Assembly (NCBI RefSeq): GCF_011420305.2
Contig: NZ_CP061769.1
Location: 1,723,001-1,787,000 of the forward strand
Direction: 5' to 3'
DNA: 64,000 bases
DNA from: Nocardioides ochotonae
GTDB lineage: Bacteria > Actinomycetota > Actinomycetes > Propionibacteriales > Nocardioidaceae
Part shown: piece by piece, positions 63,696-64,000 of the stretch
Layout: the number at the start of each line of letters is the position of its first letter
Position numbering within the stretch: position 1 is the stretch's first letter
Translations under genes and position numbers: made by a program
Notes under the pieces: generated by a model
Told to the model about the DNA's origin: nothing
The model's input: only the letters and a program-made list of their open reading frames with translations
The model's database searches: none

Positions 63696-64000
63696 ATGAC
63701 CGCTCGCGCCGACCTGCTCGCCGCCCTCCAGGGGCCGGTGGAGCAGGTCGCGCCGCGTCTGCTCGGTGCCGAGCTGCGCCATGGCCCCGTGGCGATCCGG
63801 CTCACCGAGGTCGAGGCGTACGCCGGCCCGCGGGACCCGGGCTCACACGCCTACCGGGGCCGGACCGCGCGCAACGCGACGATGTTCGGCCCGCCCGGGC
63901 ACCTGTACTGCTACTTCACCTACGGCATGCACGTGTGCTGCAACGTCGTGACCGGCCCCGAGGGCGACCCGAGCGCGGTGCTGCTGCGGGCCGGCGAGGT
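63696..64000 (+). CDS. mpg: DNA-3-methyladenine glycosylase (AAG/Mpg family), 5' part
   Basis: The first 101 codons of an alkyladenine DNA glycosylase; the gene runs off the window. [39 protein letters not shown] carries the catalytic Glu (TEVEAY) and the conserved HAYRGxTxRN, followed by [23 protein letters not shown] (PGxxYVYxxYG motif). It removes alkylated purines in base-excision repair. ATG 63696 is the first start 13 bases after argH. Adjacency to argH is common in actinobacteria. Confidence 0.94.
   Translation, partial: MTARADLLAALQGPVEQVAPRLLGAELRHGPVAIRLTEVEAYAGPRDPGSHAYRGRTARNATMFGPPGHLYCYFTYGMHVCCNVVTGPEGDPSAVLLRAGE

Overview
The window is about 64 kb of chromosome from a high-G+C actinobacterium. 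GTG starts are common, many genes overlap by 1-4 bases, and many starts are preceded within 5-8 bases by a TAnnnT -10 element, which points to leaderless transcripts. An actinobacterial integration host factor, a helicase-deficient PriA, a PyrR translational-control leader, an ATC-initiated infC and the gene order pyr-mihF-gmk-rpoZ-coaBC-metK-priA-def-fmt-rsmB fit a Nocardioides-like member of the Propionibacteriales. That placement is inference. Almost everything is core metabolism, read mostly on the + strand; the more unusual parts are short inserted stretches.

Layout: 1-1.5 kb holds the end of a flavin disulfide oxidoreductase and a quinone oxidoreductase. 1.5-12.6 kb is a complete UMP pathway (pyrR-pyrB-pyrC-carA-carB-pyrD, a PyrK-like subunit with a DHODH-like paralogue lacking the usual catalytic residues, then pyrF). 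12.6-13.8 kb has a secreted six-Cys protein and a lipoprotein. 13.9-23.5 kb carries mihF, gmk, rpoZ, coaBC, metK, priA, def, fmt, a MmcQ/YjbR protein and rsmB. 23.5-28.3 kb looks like an insertion between rsmB and rpe: an ATPase, a stand-alone LigD-type polymerase, a DUF222-HNH (13E12-type) gene with an apparent SOS box, an Lrp regulator and an arginase-fold protein. 28.3-33.5 kb is rpe plus an FMN-riboswitch riboflavin operon (ribD, ribE, ribM-like, ribBA, ribH).

33.4-37.6 kb (minus strand) is the most unusual locus: a multi-pass hybrid-like histidine kinase translationally coupled to a pyruvoyl-dependent arginine decarboxylase homologue, a GNAT-like protein and a single-domain response regulator. 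37.7-39.3 kb is hisE, hisG and a PH-domain protein. 39.3-42.6 kb (minus) has an aldose epimerase-like protein, a P-loop kinase, a D-amino-acid deaminase/racemase-like enzyme and a membrane protein. 42.6-45.8 kb holds an SseB-like gene and the infC-rpmI-rplT operon, with a leader attenuator and an ATC start for infC, ending in an RNA methyltransferase. 45.8-50.6 kb has an orphan histidine kinase and pheST. 50.7-53.8 kb holds a second DUF222-HNH copy (inverted relative to the first, also with an SOS-box-like operator), a PIG-L deacetylase and a mycothiol-dependent-isomerase-fold protein. 53.9-63.7 kb is a full arginine operon (argC, an ACT-domain protein, argJ-B-D-F-R-G, a Nudix gene, argH) with a candidate ARG box, and the window ends inside a 3-methyladenine DNA glycosylase gene.

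The pathways connect: carAB makes carbamoyl phosphate for both pyrimidines and ArgF, and the window also has three other possible arginine-related proteins (the arginase-fold protein, the pyruvoyl decarboxylase homologue and the ACT-domain protein in the arg operon). No tRNA, rRNA, CRISPR array, prophage or recognisable transposase was seen.
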